Source: Poriferisodalis sp965116245
GTDB lineage: Bacteria; Actinomycetota; Acidimicrobiia; Acidimicrobiales; Poriferisodalaceae
NCBI GenBank assembly: GCA_965116245.1
Contig: OZ220497.1
Coordinates: 2,294,001-2,358,000, forward strand
DNA: 64,000 nt
Direction of reading: 5' to 3'
The notes under the pieces are model-generated. The model was not told the DNA's origin, ran no database searches, and saw only the letters and a program-made list of their open reading frames with translations. Both the position numbers and the translations under genes were made by a program. Positions 61,776 through 64,000 of this stretch are shown piece after piece. The first letter of the stretch is position 1. Every line of letters begins with the position of its first letter.

Positions 61776-62009
61776 ATGAAGGTCTGGATTGATCAAGACC
61801 TATGCACCGGTGATGGGCTGTGCGAAGAGATAGCGCCCGATGTATTCACGTTGCTAGACGATGGTCTCGCATACGTGAAGGAAGGCGACAAGGTGTTTTC
61901 TGACCCAGGCGGTGTAGAGGGACTAGCTGAGTTTCCCGACTCCCAGCTTGACGCTGTGATTGAGTCCGCCGAAGAATGCCCCGGGGAGTGCATCTTCATC
62001 GAGGCGTAA
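61776..62009 (+). CDS. 3Fe-4S-type ferredoxin
   Basis: The 77-residue ferredoxin has MKVWIDQDLCTGDGLCEEIAPDVF and AEECPGECIFIEA. The second cysteine position of a normal CxxCxxC set is a glycine, typical of 3Fe-4S ferredoxins that serve P450 or similar oxygenases. GGGAGG lies upstream of ATG 61776. Its stop codon TAA sits in the loop of the first of five hairpin repeats, so the C-terminus FIEA is part of the repeat array. Confidence 0.9.
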   Translation: MKVWIDQDLCTGDGLCEEIAPDVFTLLDDGLAYVKEGDKVFSDPGGVEGLAEFPDSQLDAVIESAEECPGECIFIEA

Positions 62010-62161
62010 GCCTCGATGAAGCAACCAGCACAGATTGAGGCGTAAGCCTCGATGAAGCAGGAAGCACAGATCGAGGCGTAAGCCTCGATGAAGCAACCAG
62101 CACAGATCGAGGTGTAAGCCTCGATGAAGCAGCTAGCACAGATCGAGGCGTAAGCCTTGAC
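61998..62161 (+). repeat. Five tandem 36-bp repeats with GNRA-loop hairpins
   Basis: Units start at 61998, 62034, 62070, 62106 and 62142 with a constant 36-base period. Each contains ATCGAGGCGTAAGCCTCGAT or a close variant: an 8-bp stem closed by GUAA, a GNRA tetraloop. Unit 1 is the ferredoxin 3' end, with its TAA in the loop. The C-to-T changes in units 2, 4 and 5 all keep U-G or G-U pairs in plus-strand RNA. The array fills the 154-bp convergent gap to the protease stop. It also creates four in-frame nine-codon frames of the type MKQxAQIEx. No spacers of unique sequence are present, so it is not CRISPR. Confidence 0.93.
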
Positions 62162-62163
62162 CG

Positions 62164-63000
62164 TCAACGATTCTGGCACTCTCCATTCGGCACTTCGTTC
62201 AGCAAACTTGGTTGCGCACTAACCAAGGTGCGGCCCAGATAGTCGTTGCGAACGTGAACCCCGACGGTCGCTAAGAAGCTCAGCAGTTCGTCGCGACTTA
62301 GTGCGAACGCAATGTTGGAGGGGCCTCTAATGGTTGCGAACGCGACACCAATGACGTTGCCGCGAATATCAACCAATGGTGAGCCTGACTGCCCAGAGCG
62401 TACGTTCGCAGCAAGTACGTACACACGCCGACGCACTTGTTCGCCCCACAACCCGCTTGCGCTGACGTAGTGCTCAACGCGCGCGGGCGACACTTCCAGC
62501 TTCGAGCCGTCCGGGTATCCCGGCACCGCTGCGACGGCACCCAACTGTGCTCGACCAAGGTGCAGCGGCTGCACGCTCGCGTCGGTTCGGAGCAAAGCCA
62601 GATCCCTCGCCTGTGAGTAGCCGACGACATCCGCCAGATACACAGCTTTGGTGCTGGAACTTTCGTGACCGGCTTCAATCTCGATTATGGATGCGCCATT
62701 GATGACGTGCGCAGACACGACTAGCAACCCTGGTGCGACTGCGAACGCGGTGCCGAACGAGACAGGTCCGCACCCGGTTGCTCGCACTGCCACCAAGCCG
62801 CGGCTGACGTCATCCAGCGTCTTTTCAGGTATCTGGAAAGTAGTGGGGGGTGCCCCGAGCCACAGCGGTCCGTCGTGGCTATCGATGTAGGACACCGGCT
62901 GCGGTGGCGCGCCCGACTTCCCGGCGTCGTCTGGATCGGGCGCGCAGGCTCCAGTCGCAACAGACAGCATCACTGTGCATATGACGACTCCTAGACGCAC
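62164..63000 (-). CDS. Trypsin-like serine protease with export signal
   Basis: The roughly 278-residue protein starts with a hydrophobic signal (VRLGVVICTVMLSVATGACAP), possibly a lipoprotein type with the Cys. The catalytic triad is seen as VSAHVINGA, ARDLALLRTD and RSGQSGSPLVD. It is probably cell-surface or periplasm-like, of the MarP/trypsin group. The GTG at 63000 avoids overlap with trmI; the frame is open upstream. It follows trmI by 14 bases and ends at the hairpin array. Confidence 0.85.
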   Translation of the reverse strand: MRLGVVICTVMLSVATGACAPDPDDAGKSGAPPQPVSYIDSHDGPLWLGAPPTTFQIPEKTLDDVSRGLVAVRATGCGPVSFGTAFAVAPGLLVVSAHVINGASIIEIEAGHESSSTKAVYLADVVGYSQARDLALLRTDASVQPLHLGRAQLGAVAAVPGYPDGSKLEVSPARVEHYVSASGLWGEQVRRRVYVLAANVRSGQSGSPLVDIRGNVIGVAFATIRGPSNIAFALSRDELLSFLATVGVHVRNDYLGRTLVSAQPSLLNEVPNGECQNR

Positions 63001-63014
63001 AGTGGCGTCCAGTG

Positions 63015-63866
63015 TTATGCGGCGATCAGTCGAGCGTGTGTCAGAAAGCCTGTATGAGCGATCATGCGGTGGTCGGGGCGCACCGAGGCGCCTTCGATGT
63101 GCCAGCTTCTGTGCATCACCTCGATGGTCTCCACAAGTGCCCAAGGTCCGTCCTCCAAAGTGCGTCTCAGCTTTTGCACCTGCGTCACTGAAGGGTTGTA
63201 GGCCACCAGGATTCCACCATTGCGCAGTCGTCCGGGAAAATGCACCGCGACGCGCCACGGCTCTGGAATGTCCAGCACCGCTCGGTCGTACTGACGTTGA
63301 CCAGAAAACGTCTCCTGCTTCTGCTGCGCCGAATCAGTGTTGTACACAGCCTCATGGCAGGGCGGGTCCACTGACTCGTACGCGTCGCGCAACTGGACGT
63401 CGTAGCGACCCAGGGCCTGAGTGCCCAAGATGCTCTTCACGTTGTTGCGGGCTCGATCAGCGAAATCCTCCCGCAGTTCGTACCCGGTGATGAAGGCACC
63501 GCAACGCAGCAACGTCGCCGACAACGCGCCCGAGCCCACACCGGTTTCAAAGACCTCCATGCCCGGTTGAACGTCGGCCAGCATCAAAATTGCGCCGAGG
63601 TCCTTGGGATAGATGACTTGTGCTCCACGCGGCATCTTGAGCACTTGATCGGCCAGCGTGGGGCGCAGCGCTACGAACCGCGCACCCGATGCACTGTGGA
63701 AACTGGAGCCCTCGGGCGAACCGATTACTTGCTCATGGGGCACGACGCCTGCATGTGTATGGAACTCGCCGTCAGGACGCAGCGTCACTAGGTATCGGCG
63801 TCGGCGGCTGTCGATCATCACCACTGTCTCGCCGTTTTGCAGCCTCCCAGGCCAGCTCACTCTCAC
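63015..63866 (-). CDS. trmI: tRNA (adenine-58-N1)-methyltransferase TrmI
   Basis: The 283-residue enzyme methylates A58 of tRNA with SAM. It has the N-terminal FxHxG-like domain (GEFHTHAGVVPHEQVIGSPEG), VIYPKDLGAILMLADVQPGMEVFETGVGSGALS as SAM site, and YDRAVLDIPEPWRV. It lies near the Pup-proteasome genes as in mycobacteria. GTG start overlaps the upstream partial gene. Confidence 0.95.
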   Translation of the reverse strand: MRVSWPGRLQNGETVVMIDSRRRRYLVTLRPDGEFHTHAGVVPHEQVIGSPEGSSFHSASGARFVALRPTLADQVLKMPRGAQVIYPKDLGAILMLADVQPGMEVFETGVGSGALSATLLRCGAFITGYELREDFADRARNNVKSILGTQALGRYDVQLRDAYESVDPPCHEAVYNTDSAQQKQETFSGQRQYDRAVLDIPEPWRVAVHFPGRLRNGGILVAYNPSVTQVQKLRRTLEDGPWALVETIEVMHRSWHIEGASVRPDHRMIAHTGFLTHARLIAA

Positions 63867-64000
63867 TCCGACGCTGTGGCATGGCCGCAGGTGTCGTTGT
63901 GACTCGCTTCGTCTGGTTCGACATGGTGCAGCGTGAGCTTTTCACCCGGCACCAATTCGCCGCGATACACCACCTCGCGTTCGCGCTTAGACCATCGAGC
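63863..64000 (-). CDS. Unknown gene upstream of trmI, 3' end (partial)
   Basis: The last 45 codons of a minus-strand gene enter from the right edge, reading ARWSKREREVVYRGELVPG and ending in HNDTCGHATASE. Its TGA overlaps the trmI GTG by GTGA, so it is real and co-transcribed. In mycobacteria a RecB-like nuclease gene neighbours trmI, but this short end does not allow identification. Confidence 0.65.
   Translation of the reverse strand, partial: ARWSKREREVVYRGELVPGEKLTLHHVEPDEASHNDTCGHATASE

Noticed and set aside
61998..62161. CRISPR array
   Set aside because: The repeats are directly adjacent with a 36-base period and only 16 near-constant bases between hairpins; there are no unique spacers and no cas genes.
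61793..62179. Minus-strand frame encoding a Cys-containing repeat protein
   Set aside because: It is only the mirror of the plus-strand ferredoxin and the hairpin repeats, with no ribosome site.

Overview
The window looks like chromosome of a high-GC actinobacterium. A complete Pup-proteasome operon (ARC, Dop, Pup, PrcB, PrcA, PafA) sits at 55-61.6 kb beside a tRNA m1A58 methyltransferase, and a TatA/TatC-HelY block lies next to it. The gene mix (corrinoid methyltransferases, a second type II topoisomerase pair, a tandem ThyX-like protein) would suit a member of the Acidimicrobiia, but that placement is inference. I found no tRNA, rRNA or CRISPR array.

Layout. (1) 1-10.2 kb: a one-carbon/corrinoid locus. 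On the minus strand five tightly packed genes encode a corrinoid protein, a DUF1638 protein, a pterin-dependent methyltransferase, a RACo-type reductive activator and a non-pyrrolysine MttB-family methyltransferase. Facing them on the plus strand are a NuoF-like end, an iron-sulfur subunit resembling the N-terminus of NAD-dependent formate dehydrogenase without its molybdenum domain, and two transporters. Together they could take up a methylated amine, demethylate it onto cobalamin and then folate, and supply electrons that keep the corrinoid active. (2) 10.4-17.7 kb: proS, a large SNF2 helicase with a small partner, and a DsbA-like protein. (3) 17.8-36.9 kb: an accessory island. It holds an AAA/DUF4143 ATPase, a ParA plus frameshifted AlbA/HATPase segment framed by inverted repeats, an alcohol dehydrogenase, an SDR, a HipA remnant, Fic, an NTase-HEPN fusion, RHH, Phd-PIN, a double-HTH plus NTase pair, a ParD-like orphan, and intact and broken ISL3 and IS110 copies.

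(4) 36.9-54.9 kb: a secreted CAP-domain protein, topoisomerase A/B subunits, a charged unknown protein, Nudix, GNAT, a tandem ThyX-like protein with 18-bp repeats, HelY, TatC, TatA, a GDPD, signal peptidase I and a DUF3866 protein. (5) 55-64 kb: the Pup-proteasome operon, a divergent ferredoxin whose stop codon lies in the first of five tandem 36-bp hairpin repeats, a trypsin-like protease, TrmI and one partial gene.

The most unusual signals are the five-unit hairpin array at 61998-62161, the inverted-repeat-bounded segment at 19015-22018, the complementary motif loss in the two ThyX halves, and the corrinoid operon paired with a molybdenum-less NADH/iron-sulfur module. Gene starts were set by eye from family N-termini, ribosome binding sites and overlaps. 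Family names come from recognised motifs, not from a database search.
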